Shown: positions 18,327 to 26,747 of the stretch, one piece after another | Position numbering within the stretch: position 1 is the stretch's first letter | How the letters are laid out: each line of letters begins with the position of its first letter | From: Vibrio sonorensis | Lineage (GTDB): Bacteria; Pseudomonadota; Gammaproteobacteria; Enterobacterales; Vibrionaceae | Direction: 5' to 3' | DNA: 64,000 nt | NCBI RefSeq assembly: GCF_001854765.1 | Contig: NZ_LJJE01000013.1 | Location: 40,771 to 104,770 of the forward strand | Program-made: the position numbers and the translations under genes | The notes under the pieces: generated by a model | What the model was told of the DNA's origin: nothing | The model's input: the letters and a program-made list of their open reading frames with translations, nothing else | Database searches by the model: none

Positions 18327-18334
18327 TTTACGGA

Positions 18335-18350
18335 AGTGATCTCTGTCATA
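18335..18350. promoter_or_regulatory. CRP-like site
   Basis: AGTGA-TCTCTG-TCATA matches the TGTGA-N6-TCACA core at 8 of 10 positions. It sits between the FNR-type and NarP-type sites. Confidence 0.35.
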
Positions 18351-18362
18351 ATAGGATGTTAA

Positions 18363-18378
18363 TACCTCTTTAGTGGTA
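18363..18378. promoter_or_regulatory. NarP/NarL 7-2-7 heptamer pair
   Basis: TACCTCT-TT-AGTGGTA is an inverted heptamer pair with the two-base spacing bound by NarP and NarL. It departs from TACYYMT-N2-AKRRGTA at one base. Control of nrf by NarP is established in enterics and fits here. Confidence 0.65.
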
Positions 18379-18626
18379 TGTGTAGAGTGTGTTTTTGTTA
18401 ATGAAAACTATTACCATTTTTAAGTTGTAATAGTTCATTTTTATTTTGGTGATTTAGATCTGGAAGTTTATCGAATTTTGTACGACTTAGTTATTTAAAT
18501 ACGTAATATTTAAATTGATAGCGTTGTGGCTTTCCAATTGAGAATTGAAATTGTTTAGCATTTTTATGCTGAACCAATTCAAATGATAACGGGTTTAATA
18601 TCAACCTGTTTTAAGGAAAGGATAAT

Positions 18627-19214
18627 ATGGGCAAGATAAAATTGGCCATAGTCATAATGCTAAAAATTATTCTAGCATTTTGCCTCTATGGTTATTCTCT
18701 CCATGTCGTTTCTGATTCGAATATCTCTAAGCAAAGAGAACAAGAGGATCGGCATGTCGTTACCCCAATCCGCGACAAGGACTATAAATGTACGCAATGC
18801 CATAAGGATGCGAAAGAAACCTTATTGCAATCTCACGGTGAAGGATCCCAAAAGATTTTGCAGCGTGAGCTCACTTGCACTGAATGCCACAACAACATTG
18901 GCCCCGATCACCGAGAAGGTGCTCCTCAGGTTATCAAATATTCGTCAGCTCAGTCTGAGCATGGCAGTAACAAAACCTTCTTAACACCTGAAGAAGTTCT
19001 CAAAGCCAATCAATTATGTACAGATTGTCATCAGCCTCAATACCTTCAGGAAGACAGTTGGACCCATGATGTTCATGCCGACAACCTGACGTGCTCAAAC
19101 TGCCACGATGTTCACGGAAATAAGGGCAAGGTACTCAGTTTAGACCATAAGGAAAAAATACAGTTATGTGTCGACTGCCACTCAGACTTTAATCAGCTTA
19201 AGGGAGGGGACTAG
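18627..19214 (+). CDS. nrfB: Pentahaem c-type cytochrome NrfB
   Basis: NrfB is the periplasmic electron carrier that feeds NrfA. This 195-residue protein has an N-terminal signal or anchor segment (IVIMLKIILAFCLYGYSL) and five CxxCH haem motifs: CTQCH, CTECH, CTDCH, CSNCH and CVDCH. Five haems and the position before nrfC fit NrfB. An AAGGAAAGGA ribosome-binding site precedes the ATG. The signal lacks an obvious Ala-x-Ala cleavage site, so it could remain membrane-anchored. nrfC begins one base after the stop, and the NrfC ribosome-binding site lies inside the end of this gene. Confidence 0.92.
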   Translation: MGKIKLAIVIMLKIILAFCLYGYSLHVVSDSNISKQREQEDRHVVTPIRDKDYKCTQCHKDAKETLLQSHGEGSQKILQRELTCTECHNNIGPDHREGAPQVIKYSSAQSEHGSNKTFLTPEEVLKANQLCTDCHQPQYLQEDSWTHDVHADNLTCSNCHDVHGNKGKVLSLDHKEKIQLCVDCHSDFNQLKGGD

Positions 19215-19215
19215 T

Positions 19216-19899
19216 ATGAGTTGTTCTAGACGAAACTTTTTACTTGGCTCTGGGGCTTTGATTATGACTACTGGAGTTGCTGGTACCGCGGTGCTGAGTA
19301 GTAAAAGGGCTCTCGCGTCGCAGCAAGTCAGCGCGATAAGTTACGGCATGGTGCATGATGAAACCTCTTGCATCGGATGTAGTGCCTGCACTGAAGCATG
19401 CCGAGAAGTAAATAAGGTTCCTGAAGGGGTTAGTCGGTTAGAGATCACTCAAAGCGAACCTGTTGGTGAATATCCAGAGATCAGTTATCGCTTCCAGCGC
19501 ATATCGTGTCAGCACTGTGATAATCCGCCGTGTGTCTATGTTTGTCCTACCGGTGCCGCGTACAAAGATGAAACAACTGGTATCGTTGATATCCACAAAA
19601 ACAAATGTGTCGGTTGTGGGTACTGCATTGCTGCCTGCCCATATCAGGTGCGTTTCTTTAATCCCGTTGATAAGTCAGCTGACAAGTGCAACTTCTGTCG
19701 AGATACAAACTTGGCACGAGGAAAACTTCCCGCATGTGTGGATTCTTGTCCTACTCAAGCGCTGATTTTTGGGGATCTTAACGACCCAAGTAGCGAAATC
19801 AATAAGGTGTTAGCAACAAATAGCTTCTACCGAGACAAAAAACATCTCGGCACTAAACCTAAGCTATTTAAAATTCCACATAGTTCAGGGGAGGCTTAA
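19216..19899 (+). CDS. nrfC: NrfC, four-cluster [4Fe-4S] ferredoxin subunit
   Basis: NrfC passes electrons from the quinol-oxidising NrfD to NrfB at the outer face of the inner membrane. This 227-residue protein has a Tat signal (SRRNFLLGSG). Cysteines for four [4Fe-4S] clusters are in CIGCSACTEAC, CQHCDNPPCVYVCP, CVGCGYCIAACP and CNFC...CVDSCP. The start at 19216 is chosen because GGGAGGGG lies just before it and the Tat signal then begins at the N-terminus; the upstream in-frame start at 19168 overlaps nrfB and would spoil the signal. Confidence 0.95.
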   Translation: MSCSRRNFLLGSGALIMTTGVAGTAVLSSKRALASQQVSAISYGMVHDETSCIGCSACTEACREVNKVPEGVSRLEITQSEPVGEYPEISYRFQRISCQHCDNPPCVYVCPTGAAYKDETTGIVDIHKNKCVGCGYCIAACPYQVRFFNPVDKSADKCNFCRDTNLARGKLPACVDSCPTQALIFGDLNDPSSEINKVLATNSFYRDKKHLGTKPKLFKIPHSSGEA

Positions 19900-19901
19900 A
19901 T

Positions 19902-20858
19902 ATGAATGGCATAGAATCCGCTTTTCATTTTGACTCATTGGTTTGGGACTGGATTATTGCGGTGTACTTATTTTTAGCGGGAATGTCGGCCGGTGCCGTA
20001 ATGATTGCTATATATTTAAATCGCCGAGTAATAGAGGGAGATCCAGCAGATAACGGTGTCATTAAAGCAACGGCGTGGCTTGCTCCTTTTGGAATAATAT
20101 CGGGTTTATTGATATTGGTCTTTCATTTAACTAAGCCATTAGAGTTTTGGAAAATTATGATTTATTACAACCCGACATCCGTTATGTCCATGGGGGTTAT
20201 TTTATTCCAGATTTATATGTTGGTTTTGTTTATATGGATTGGAGTGATTTTTAGGAGTGCAATTAATAATTGGCTAGGAGGTAAGTTTTCTTTTATAAAT
20301 CAATTGCTAATAAAGTTTGGAAGGTTCAATAATACAATAGAAGTAGTATTGGCCTTAATGGCAATTATATTGGCGGCTTATACGGGTTTCTTACTGTCCG
20401 CATTAAAAACCTACCCCATGCTTAACAATCCTGTTTTGCCAATCTTATTCTTGTTTTCTAGTTTGTCCTCTGGTGCTGCAGCTTGTCTTCTTTTTGCTGT
20501 ATTGGTATTCAAAGAGTCAGCCAGTAGCCCAAGCATAAGCTGGATTCATGGAGTTGAACGTCCTGTCGTGTTGTTTGAACTATTTGTACTAGTGACTTTT
20601 TTCACTGGGCTCATTTTCAGTGGCGGACAAAATGAAGTTGCCGCTTGGAATGCACTGACTGGTGGTTTTTGGGCGGATTGGTTCTGGTACGGAGTGATTC
20701 TACTGGGAATGCTACTACCACTGACACTAAACACCATTGCTCCCGAGCGTTTAAAGCATTCTAGTGGTTATATATTTGTGGTGACTGGATTGAGTATGGG
20801 GGGAGTATTGATGTTACGCACCTTTATTCTTTACGCTGGTCAAATGACGGTCGTTTAA
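19902..20858 (+). CDS. nrfD: NrfD, membrane quinol-oxidising subunit
   Basis: This 318-residue integral membrane protein of the NrfD/PsrC family oxidises quinol and hands electrons to NrfC. About eight membrane segments are visible, starting with WIIAVYLFLAGMSAGAVM, the family opening motif. The TKPLEFWKIMIYYNPTSVMS loop is typical of quinol-interacting NrfD proteins. It starts two bases after the nrfC stop and ends three bases before the nrfE start. Confidence 0.95.
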   Translation: MNGIESAFHFDSLVWDWIIAVYLFLAGMSAGAVMIAIYLNRRVIEGDPADNGVIKATAWLAPFGIISGLLILVFHLTKPLEFWKIMIYYNPTSVMSMGVILFQIYMLVLFIWIGVIFRSAINNWLGGKFSFINQLLIKFGRFNNTIEVVLALMAIILAAYTGFLLSALKTYPMLNNPVLPILFLFSSLSSGAAACLLFAVLVFKESASSPSISWIHGVERPVVLFELFVLVTFFTGLIFSGGQNEVAAWNALTGGFWADWFWYGVILLGMLLPLTLNTIAPERLKHSSGYIFVVTGLSMGGVLMLRTFILYAGQMTVV

Positions 20859-20861
20859 GCG

Positions 20862-22763
20862 ATGTGGTTTGGGGGAGCCGGTACCATAATACTGCTAACT
20901 GTCGCTCTGTTGTCGACGGTTAGCAGTGTGCTTTGTTTTTTTCGACTTACCTTTTGCAAAGGCGCTGTTGTTTTCCCAGTGGCTCGGTTGAACTTTGCTC
21001 TTTCATCTTGTGCTCTATTGATACTCGCAACTGCGTTTTTAGGGGACAGATTTGAAATCGAATATGTTGCTCTCAACTCGAACACTTTTTTACCAGACTT
21101 TTATAAGCTCGCAGCAGTATGGGGTGGACATCAAGGCTCTATGCTCTTTTGGCTATTTACTTTGAGTAGTTGGGCTGCATTGGTTGATTACAAGCTCAAA
21201 TCGCCAGTGCGCTTTCGAAGCGATGTGGTTTGGGTTATGAACTTAATGATCGCCTGTTTTGCGTGGTTTACGATTTTTGCCTCTAACCCTTTTGAGTTTT
21301 CGTCGCAGTATGTCTCGCAGGGGCGAGATCTCAATCCAATGCTTCAGGATCTAGGCTTAATCTTACATCCACCACTGCTTTACCTTGGCTATATCGGATA
21401 TTCCACGGTTTTAGCTTTTGCAATTGCGGCTTTGATGCAAGATAAAGTCGATGAGAGTTGGGTTTACTGGTCGAGATTTTGGTCAGTCAGTTCTTGGCTG
21501 TTTTTAACTGCGGGAATACTGATTGGTGCATGGTGGGCATACAAAGAGTTGGGTTGGGGAGGGTGGTGGTTTTGGGACCCCGTAGAAAATGCTTCCTTGT
21601 TACCTTGGCTATCCGGTACTTTACTTCTTCATGCCCAGTTCGTTATGCGAGTGGGTAAGGCGCTCAAGCTCACTACATTTGTTTTTGCCGTGACCACGTT
21701 CTGTTTAAGCATCTTAGGGACTTTTATTGTTCGTTCAGGACTGATTACATCAGTACATGCCTTTGCTTCAGACCCGAGTATAGGAGTGTTTTTATTGCTT
21801 ATTTTGGCGATATTCTTAATTGGTGGTTTGCTGCTATTAGGGCGCCGATTAGATCAAATTACAAGCGCTAGTTTACTGCTCCAAAGCAAGTACGTTTTGC
21901 TAGGTGTTATTGCTTGTTGCATTTTGGTAACGGCCCTTATTACCGTTGCACTTGGGACCTTCTATCCACTTTTTTATAGCTACGTTTCTCCATTTAGTGT
22001 TTCTGTCGGAGCGCCTTACTTTAACGCGATTTTTACCCCACTCACATTGCTAGGATTACTTGTTCTAGGTTTTGCGCCATTGCTTAAACCGAATACCCAT
22101 AGGCCGAGCACGCCTCTATCAACAGCTGTTATGTTAGTCGTCTCAGTGATCACTGGGGGATTATTGTATTGGATTCAAGTTGATGAGATTCGCTTGTGGC
22201 CTATTTTGTATTGGATAGCAGGTAGTTGGGTGTCAGTGACCCACTTTTGGTATTGGTGGAAGATTGGTGGGGTCAATCACACTGCTTTACTTGCCCACTT
22301 TGGCATCGTTGTGGTCGCGATATCGGCAGTCATGAATGCTCAGCATTCTTTTCAGGTCAATAGAAAGATTGAGTTAGGGCAGAGCATAGACTTTTCTCAT
22401 TGGGAGATTGTTTACCTGGAATCAGATTGGTTGATTGGGGGCAACTACACAGCTGAGAAAGTCACCTTGAGTTGGTCACAAAGTGGCAAGCAAAGGTTTT
22501 GGCTTTATCCGGAAAAGCGGCACTATAACGTTAGAGTAATGACGATGAGTGAACCGGCAATTAAGCGATACTGGCACGGTGACTATTATGTCAACTTAGG
22601 TGAAAAGCTCGCAGCAGGGCAGTACTCGATAACCATACAGTACAATGCTTATATAATTTGGCTTTGGATTGGTGGGTTGCTAATTGTAACTTCTGGTTTG
22701 GTACCTTTTGTTCGCAGCATTAGACATGAGAGAAAAGGGGGAGAATTTGTTAAAAACATCTAG
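20862..22763 (+). CDS. nrfE: NrfE, haem lyase of the CcmF type
   Basis: NrfE is a CcmF-like haem lyase that, with NrfF and NrfG, attaches haem to the unusual CWSCK site of NrfA. This 633-residue multi-spanning protein carries the WGGHQGSMLFW motif and the tryptophan-rich haem-handling signature GWGGWWFWDPVENA, followed by LLPWLSGTLLLH. It is longer than E. coli NrfE (about 550) and closer in size to CcmF (about 650), with a C-terminal periplasmic domain before the last membrane segment. The gene overlaps the following thioredoxin-like gene. Confidence 0.93.
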   Translation: MWFGGAGTIILLTVALLSTVSSVLCFFRLTFCKGAVVFPVARLNFALSSCALLILATAFLGDRFEIEYVALNSNTFLPDFYKLAAVWGGHQGSMLFWLFTLSSWAALVDYKLKSPVRFRSDVVWVMNLMIACFAWFTIFASNPFEFSSQYVSQGRDLNPMLQDLGLILHPPLLYLGYIGYSTVLAFAIAALMQDKVDESWVYWSRFWSVSSWLFLTAGILIGAWWAYKELGWGGWWFWDPVENASLLPWLSGTLLLHAQFVMRVGKALKLTTFVFAVTTFCLSILGTFIVRSGLITSVHAFASDPSIGVFLLLILAIFLIGGLLLLGRRLDQITSASLLLQSKYVLLGVIACCILVTALITVALGTFYPLFYSYVSPFSVSVGAPYFNAIFTPLTLLGLLVLGFAPLLKPNTHRPSTPLSTAVMLVVSVITGGLLYWIQVDEIRLWPILYWIAGSWVSVTHFWYWWKIGGVNHTALLAHFGIVVVAISAVMNAQHSFQVNRKIELGQSIDFSHWEIVYLESDWLIGGNYTAEKVTLSWSQSGKQRFWLYPEKRHYNVRVMTMSEPAIKRYWHGDYYVNLGEKLAAGQYSITIQYNAYIIWLWIGGLLIVTSGLVPFVRSIRHERKGGEFVKNI

Positions 22764-23271
22764 TTTCAAGCTGTTTGTTGTCGTGGTAATCACCATTTTG
22801 ACGTTGATCCTTTTCGGATTGATGAACCAGAAAAAACTGCCTAACAACTCGGTGGTAAAACAGTTTCCTACTCGAAGTTTCCTCATGCTTGATCAGCGAG
22901 ATCCCCAGCAAGCCGATTGGAGCGCGCATCCGTACCATATCGTCAACGTTTGGGCCTCTTGGTGTGGGATCTGTATAGAGGAGCATCCTTTTATCAATCA
23001 GTTATCAAGCGAAGGGATCCCAGTGGTAGGGCTTAACTATCGGGACAGTAAGCAACAAGCGCGGCGTTATTTATCTCAGCGTGGCGACCCTTACATTTGG
23101 ACTATTTTTGATCCTAAGGGAGATTTTTCAATTGATTTGGGTGTTCTTGGAACCCCTGAGTCTTACTTGGTTGATAGTAAAGGAAAAATTGTTCTAAAAC
23201 ACACGGGTAGATTGACCAGAAAAGTGTGGTTATCTCATTTTAAACCCTACTTTAATAGTGATAAATCATGA
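22726..23271 (+). CDS. Thioredoxin-like thiol reductase, CcmG/DsbE type, of the nrf cluster
   Basis: This membrane-anchored periplasmic thioredoxin-fold protein has one N-terminal anchor (FKLFVVVVITILTLILFGLM) and the active site WASWCGICIEEHP. The family cis-Pro loop is in LGTPESYLVD. CcmG/DsbE proteins keep cytochrome c cysteines reduced before haem attachment. Its place between nrfE and nrfF suggests it serves NrfA maturation; some nrf clusters call this gene nrfX or dsbE. The start is uncertain: the ATG at 22726 is used, but a TTG at 22747 just after GGGGGAG is also good. It overlaps nrfE at the front and nrfF at the end. Confidence 0.88.
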   Translation: MREKGENLLKTSSFKLFVVVVITILTLILFGLMNQKKLPNNSVVKQFPTRSFLMLDQRDPQQADWSAHPYHIVNVWASWCGICIEEHPFINQLSSEGIPVVGLNYRDSKQQARRYLSQRGDPYIWTIFDPKGDFSIDLGVLGTPESYLVDSKGKIVLKHTGRLTRKVWLSHFKPYFNSDKS

Positions 23272-23714
23272 AGTTCATGCGACTCATCTTACTGTGTGTG
23301 ATTGCGATGAATTTTTCCGTAACGGCTTCTAATGAAGTGATCTTTGTTGAATCGAACAGCGAAGTTGAAAAGCAGCTGGCAAGCTTTGACTTTATCGATT
23401 CCAAAACGGAGCAAAGAGCGATCAACCTTGCCAAACAGTTGCGATGTCCTCAATGTCAGAATCAAAATTTATTAGAATCGAACTCTCCCGTCGCAATGGA
23501 TTTAAGGTTATTGGTCTATCAACAAGTAAATCAGGGAAGAAGTGATCAACAAGTCAGCGAGTTTCTCGTTGCTCGTTATGGCGAGTTTGTTCTCTATCAA
23601 CCTAAAATGTCAGCGAATAATCTTCTATTGTGGGGTATCCCCTTTTTACTCATGGCGGGTATCGCTTTACTCTCTCTATTACTTCTTAAAAGAAAGTCGT
23701 CCTCGTCTTCTTGA
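23268..23714 (+). CDS. nrfF: NrfF, CcmH-like haem-lyase subunit
   Basis: This 148-residue protein has a signal peptide (MRLILLCVIAMNFSVTAS), the redox motif LRCPQCQNQNL of the CcmH/NrfF family, and one C-terminal membrane segment (LLLWGIPFLLMAGIALLSL). It reduces the apocytochrome disulfide within the haem lyase. Its ATG overlaps the stop of the thioredoxin-like gene (ATGA). It closes the nrfB to nrfF run; no strong terminator follows directly. Confidence 0.93.
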   Translation: MKFMRLILLCVIAMNFSVTASNEVIFVESNSEVEKQLASFDFIDSKTEQRAINLAKQLRCPQCQNQNLLESNSPVAMDLRLLVYQQVNQGRSDQQVSEFLVARYGEFVLYQPKMSANNLLLWGIPFLLMAGIALLSLLLLKRKSSSSS

Positions 23715-23773
23715 TTAAGGTTGCCATTAACCCCATGTAATGAATATTCAGCGTGTGTAGTGGAAGCGTTTCT

Positions 23774-24235
23774 TTGCGGTATTCAATCGATCAGTATGAT
23801 AAAAATGGCTTTTTAAAAGCGCCTATTTGGCTGTGGCTGGGATGGATGTTACTCGCCAAAGATTGGGTGATCTTTATTATCGCAGGGGTCAGTCGCGAGC
23901 ACGGTAGTAAACTGCTGACCATGTTATACCCAACTTATGACTTGCTTTATTTTGGGATCGCTATGGGAGTGCCAAGTGTGGCACTTATGTGGAGTATCAG
24001 TTTGCGACAGCCAGACAGAAAATGGCTCAACTATGTCGTGTCATGGGGCAAACCTGTTACCTTACTGGTCGCTATACTTCAGCTTACTCACGGGATATAC
24101 AATGTGGTGCTCAGTCATGGTCAATTTCATTGGCTGAATAGCGTTACACTTCTATTATTAGGCTGGTTTATTCTTTATGTGTGTAAGAGTAAAACAGTAC
24201 GAACTTGCTTCCAAATTCCACAGTGGGAGAAATGA
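23774..24235 (+). CDS. DUF2919 family membrane protein
   Basis: This protein of about 153 residues has four predicted membrane segments. It begins LRYSIDQYDKNGFLKAPIWL, which matches the DUF2919 family. The function is unknown. A TTG start at 23774 is preferred because GGAAG lies 7 bases upstream and the family N-terminus begins there; an in-frame GTG at 23753 is the alternative. It lies 59 bases after nrfF and may be read with it by default. Confidence 0.78.
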   Translation: MRYSIDQYDKNGFLKAPIWLWLGWMLLAKDWVIFIIAGVSREHGSKLLTMLYPTYDLLYFGIAMGVPSVALMWSISLRQPDRKWLNYVVSWGKPVTLLVAILQLTHGIYNVVLSHGQFHWLNSVTLLLLGWFILYVCKSKTVRTCFQIPQWEK

Positions 24236-24327
24236 TCCCAGTCAAAGCGATTTCATAATTTAGGTCTACACTGTGTCCATGGCCCGTATCCTATCGGGTA
24301 ATAAAAACAACAATGTGAGAAATAATT

Positions 24328-25230
24328 ATGTCGCAAACTCAAAGTGCAATTTTGCCTGAAGCGGGGCCTTTTGCTCTCTACTCATTACTTAAAGTTAACC
24401 GCCAAGCTCAATCGGTTTTGGATGCTCTAAAGAAACTACCCGAACTCGTATCAGAGCTAAATCAGTCCCAAAAAGAAGCGGATTTAACAATTAGTATTGC
24501 GTTCAGCCACTCATTTTGGCAACAGTTGGACCAGACTATGCCAAATGAATTAGAACCATTTTCTCCTTTGGGAGAGGGGAGCACCCATGCGCCAGCGAGC
24601 GAAGTTGATGTGTTGCTTCACTGTCATTCAAATCGCCACGATCTTCACTTCTATGTACTGCGCAAGTTGTTAGAAGAGATTTCAGAATACGTAGACGTTG
24701 TGGACGAAACCTACGGATATCGCTATCTAGATTCTCGGGACATGACCGATTTTGTCGATGGTACGGAAAACCCAAAAAACGAAAAACGCGCAGACGTCGC
24801 GGTGATTTCAGAGGGTGAGCACGCTGGTGGTAGTTATGTCATGGTACAGAGGTTTATTCACAATTTACCGGCATGGAACCGTCTTAATGTTTCGGCGCAG
24901 GAAAAAGTTGTAGGACGGACAAAGCCTGACTCCATCGAGTTGGATGATGTACCGGCCGCCTCTCATGTTGGACGAGTCGATATCAAACAAGAAGGGGTTG
25001 GACTAAAAATTGTAAGGCATAGCTTGCCCTATGGCAGTGCGTCTGGCGAACACGGTCTGTTGTTTATTGCCTACTGTAACACCTTGAACAATTTCAAAGT
25101 GATGCTGGAGAGTATGTATGGTGTGACGGATGGAAAAACAGACCAACTGCTGCGATTTACTCAAGCCGTTACTGGGGCATATTTCTTTGCACCATCGACG
25201 ACAATGCTCAGCGAGCTATCTGTTAGATAA
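24328..25230 (+). CDS. DyP-type peroxidase (YfeX-like)
   Basis: This 300-residue haem peroxidase of the dye-decolourising family carries the distal motif DFVDGTENP, with the catalytic Asp, and a proximal His in ASHVGRVDI. A conserved Arg is in KIVRHSLPYG. No signal peptide is present, so it should be cytoplasmic like YfeX rather than Tat-exported like EfeB. Substrates in vivo are unresolved for the family. A single-gene unit with a strong terminator follows. Confidence 0.93.
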   Translation: MSQTQSAILPEAGPFALYSLLKVNRQAQSVLDALKKLPELVSELNQSQKEADLTISIAFSHSFWQQLDQTMPNELEPFSPLGEGSTHAPASEVDVLLHCHSNRHDLHFYVLRKLLEEISEYVDVVDETYGYRYLDSRDMTDFVDGTENPKNEKRADVAVISEGEHAGGSYVMVQRFIHNLPAWNRLNVSAQEKVVGRTKPDSIELDDVPAASHVGRVDIKQEGVGLKIVRHSLPYGSASGEHGLLFIAYCNTLNNFKVMLESMYGVTDGKTDQLLRFTQAVTGAYFFAPSTTMLSELSVR

Positions 25231-25250
25231 CCGGTAGTTAAGCAAATAGA

Positions 25251-25279
25251 AAAACGAGCCAATTAGGCTCGTTTTTTTT
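25251..25279 (+). terminator. Rho-independent terminator of the DyP gene
   Basis: A 10-bp stem (25251-25260 with 25266-25275) with an AATTA loop runs into eight T residues. The flagellin promoter begins a few bases later. Confidence 0.93.
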
Positions 25280-25281
25280 GT

Positions 25282-25308
25282 TAAAGAAGCGCCTTAATTG
25301 GTCGATAT
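25282..25308 (+). promoter_or_regulatory. Sigma-28 (FliA) promoter of flagellin gene 1
   Basis: TAAA, 15 bases, GTCGATAT. The spacing fits TAAA-N15-GCCGATAA and the -10 has two mismatches. It is the weakest of the three flagellin promoters here. Confidence 0.7.
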
Positions 25309-25341
25309 ACTGAGAGTAAGCAAATAGGAGCCCATTGATTC

Positions 25342-26475
25342 ATGACCATTACCGTCAATACCAATGTTTCAGCGATGACGGCGCAGCGTTACCTAAACAA
25401 CGCTACCCATCAACTGAATCAATCTCTGGAGCGTTTGTCTTCAGGGAATCGTATTAACAGTGCAAAAGATGATGCGGCAGGTTTACAGATTTCTAATCGA
25501 TTAGAATCTCAAATGCGGGGTCTAGATGTTGCGGTAAGAAATGCCAACGATGGTATTTCCATTATGCAAACAGCAGAAGGCGCCATGCAAGAAACCACCA
25601 GCCTATTGCAACGAATGAGAGATTTGTCTATTCAGTCAGCCAACGGTTCCAATAGCAAAGCAGAGAGACAAGCTTTGCAGGAAGAAATGGCGGCTTTAAA
25701 CGATGAATTGAACAGAATTGCTGAAACTACCTCTTTTGGTGGTCGAAAACTACTCAATGGTAGTTTTGGAGAGTCGTCGTTCCAGATCGGCGCCAGTTCA
25801 GGTGAAGCCGTTCAGGTTTCCCTAAAGAACATGCGTTCCGACAGCCTAGATATGGGTGGATTTAGTTATATTGCTTCGGCAATGGCTGATGATAGTTGGA
25901 AGGTTGGCCAAGGTAATCAAACTTTGGTGATGCAATACACTGACGCCAGTGGGCAACAAGATACCATTCAAATCAAAGCCAAGATTGGTGATGATATTGA
26001 AGAGCTTGCTACTTACATCAATGGTCAAACGGATAAAGTCAGTGCTTCTGTTAATGAAAACGGACAGTTGCAGATCTTTATGGCGGGTAAAAATACGTCT
26101 GGAACCATTTCGTTCTCAGGTAACTTAGCCAGCACATTGCAGATGAACCTTTCTGGTTACGAGGCGGTAGACAATCTCGATATATCTAGTGTTGGCGGAG
26201 CGCAGCGTTCAATTTCAGTCATTGATACAGCATTAAAGTACGTGGATAGCCATCGTTCAGAACTCGGGGCGATGCAAAACCGATTTACGCACGCCATTTC
26301 TAATCTAGATAATGTGCATGAGAATCTCGCTGACTCAAATAGCCGTATCAAAGATACCGACTACGCCAAAGAAACGACTCAACTTATTAAGCAACAAATT
26401 TTGCAACAAGTGAGTACGTCTATTTTGGCTCAGGCGAAAAAACAACCGAACCTCGCACTGACTTTACTAAGTTAA
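25342..26475 (+). CDS. Flagellin (first of three; FlaE/FlaF-like)
   Basis: This 377-residue polar flagellin has the conserved N-terminal coiled D0/D1 region ([36 protein letters not shown]) and C-terminal D1/D0 region ([29 protein letters not shown]). The middle third is diverged. Its last residues, [12 protein letters not shown], depart from the usual flagellin end of the other two copies (ALSLLG), so it may be a minor filament component. The ribosome-binding site AGGAG is 11 bases from the ATG, long for good translation. Vibrio naming conflicts (FlaE in V. cholerae, FlaF in V. parahaemolyticus), so no symbol is given. Confidence 0.93.
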   Translation: MTITVNTNVSAMTAQRYLNNATHQLNQSLERLSSGNRINSAKDDAAGLQISNRLESQMRGLDVAVRNANDGISIMQTAEGAMQETTSLLQRMRDLSIQSANGSNSKAERQALQEEMAALNDELNRIAETTSFGGRKLLNGSFGESSFQIGASSGEAVQVSLKNMRSDSLDMGGFSYIASAMADDSWKVGQGNQTLVMQYTDASGQQDTIQIKAKIGDDIEELATYINGQTDKVSASVNENGQLQIFMAGKNTSGTISFSGNLASTLQMNLSGYEAVDNLDISSVGGAQRSISVIDTALKYVDSHRSELGAMQNRFTHAISNLDNVHENLADSNSRIKDTDYAKETTQLIKQQILQQVSTSILAQAKKQPNLALTLLS

Positions 26476-26476
26476 G

Positions 26477-26507
26477 AGCCCAGTTGCACAGGGCTTTGCC
26501 TTCTATT
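26477..26507 (+). terminator. Weak terminator-like hairpin after flagellin 1
   Basis: A 5-bp stem (26477-26481 with 26491-26495), 9-base loop, then a T-rich stretch. It is short, so some read-through is expected. Confidence 0.35.
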
Positions 26508-26637
26508 TTTTAAAACGCCACTTTCGACAGTAAAAGCCAAATCTTTAATAAAAAATTTTATTATTTGTATTTTTTGGCCAACTCATCACGTCTATAGGCC
26601 CAAAGTTATTTTTTTCTAAAAAAACTAAACTTTTTTC

Positions 26638-26664
26638 TAAAGGTTTTGGATTAGGTGCCGTTAA
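26638..26664 (+). promoter_or_regulatory. Sigma-28 (FliA) promoter of flagellin gene 2
   Basis: TAAA, exactly 15 bases, GCCGTTAA, one mismatch from the consensus TAAA-N15-GCCGATAA. An A/T-rich stretch upstream could serve as an UP element. Confidence 0.9.
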
Positions 26665-26691
26665 AAGAAGTAACTTTTGAGAGAACTACTT

Positions 26692-26738
26692 GGTTTTCCG
26701 AGACGTCGGAAACCGGAAACATCGGAAAATCAATTGGA
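26692..26738 (+). promoter_or_regulatory. Structured 5' leader of flagellin gene 2
   Basis: A hairpin (26692-26701 with 26706-26714, one bulged T) is followed by repeats of the hexamer CGGAAA (26707, 26714 and 26723) and by GGAG at the ribosome-binding site. Four GGA triplets in about 35 bases, partly in a hairpin, is the kind of leader CsrA binds; this role is inferred. Confidence 0.5.
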
Positions 26739-26747
26739 GACACCATC

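Larger units (their letters stand above)
18184..18626. other. Divergent control region of nrfA and nrfBCDEF
   Basis: These 443 bases hold no gene and are strongly AT-rich. They must carry the promoters for both nrf transcripts. Three regulator-type sites within 66 bases are listed separately, all closer to nrfA than to nrfB. Confidence 0.7.
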
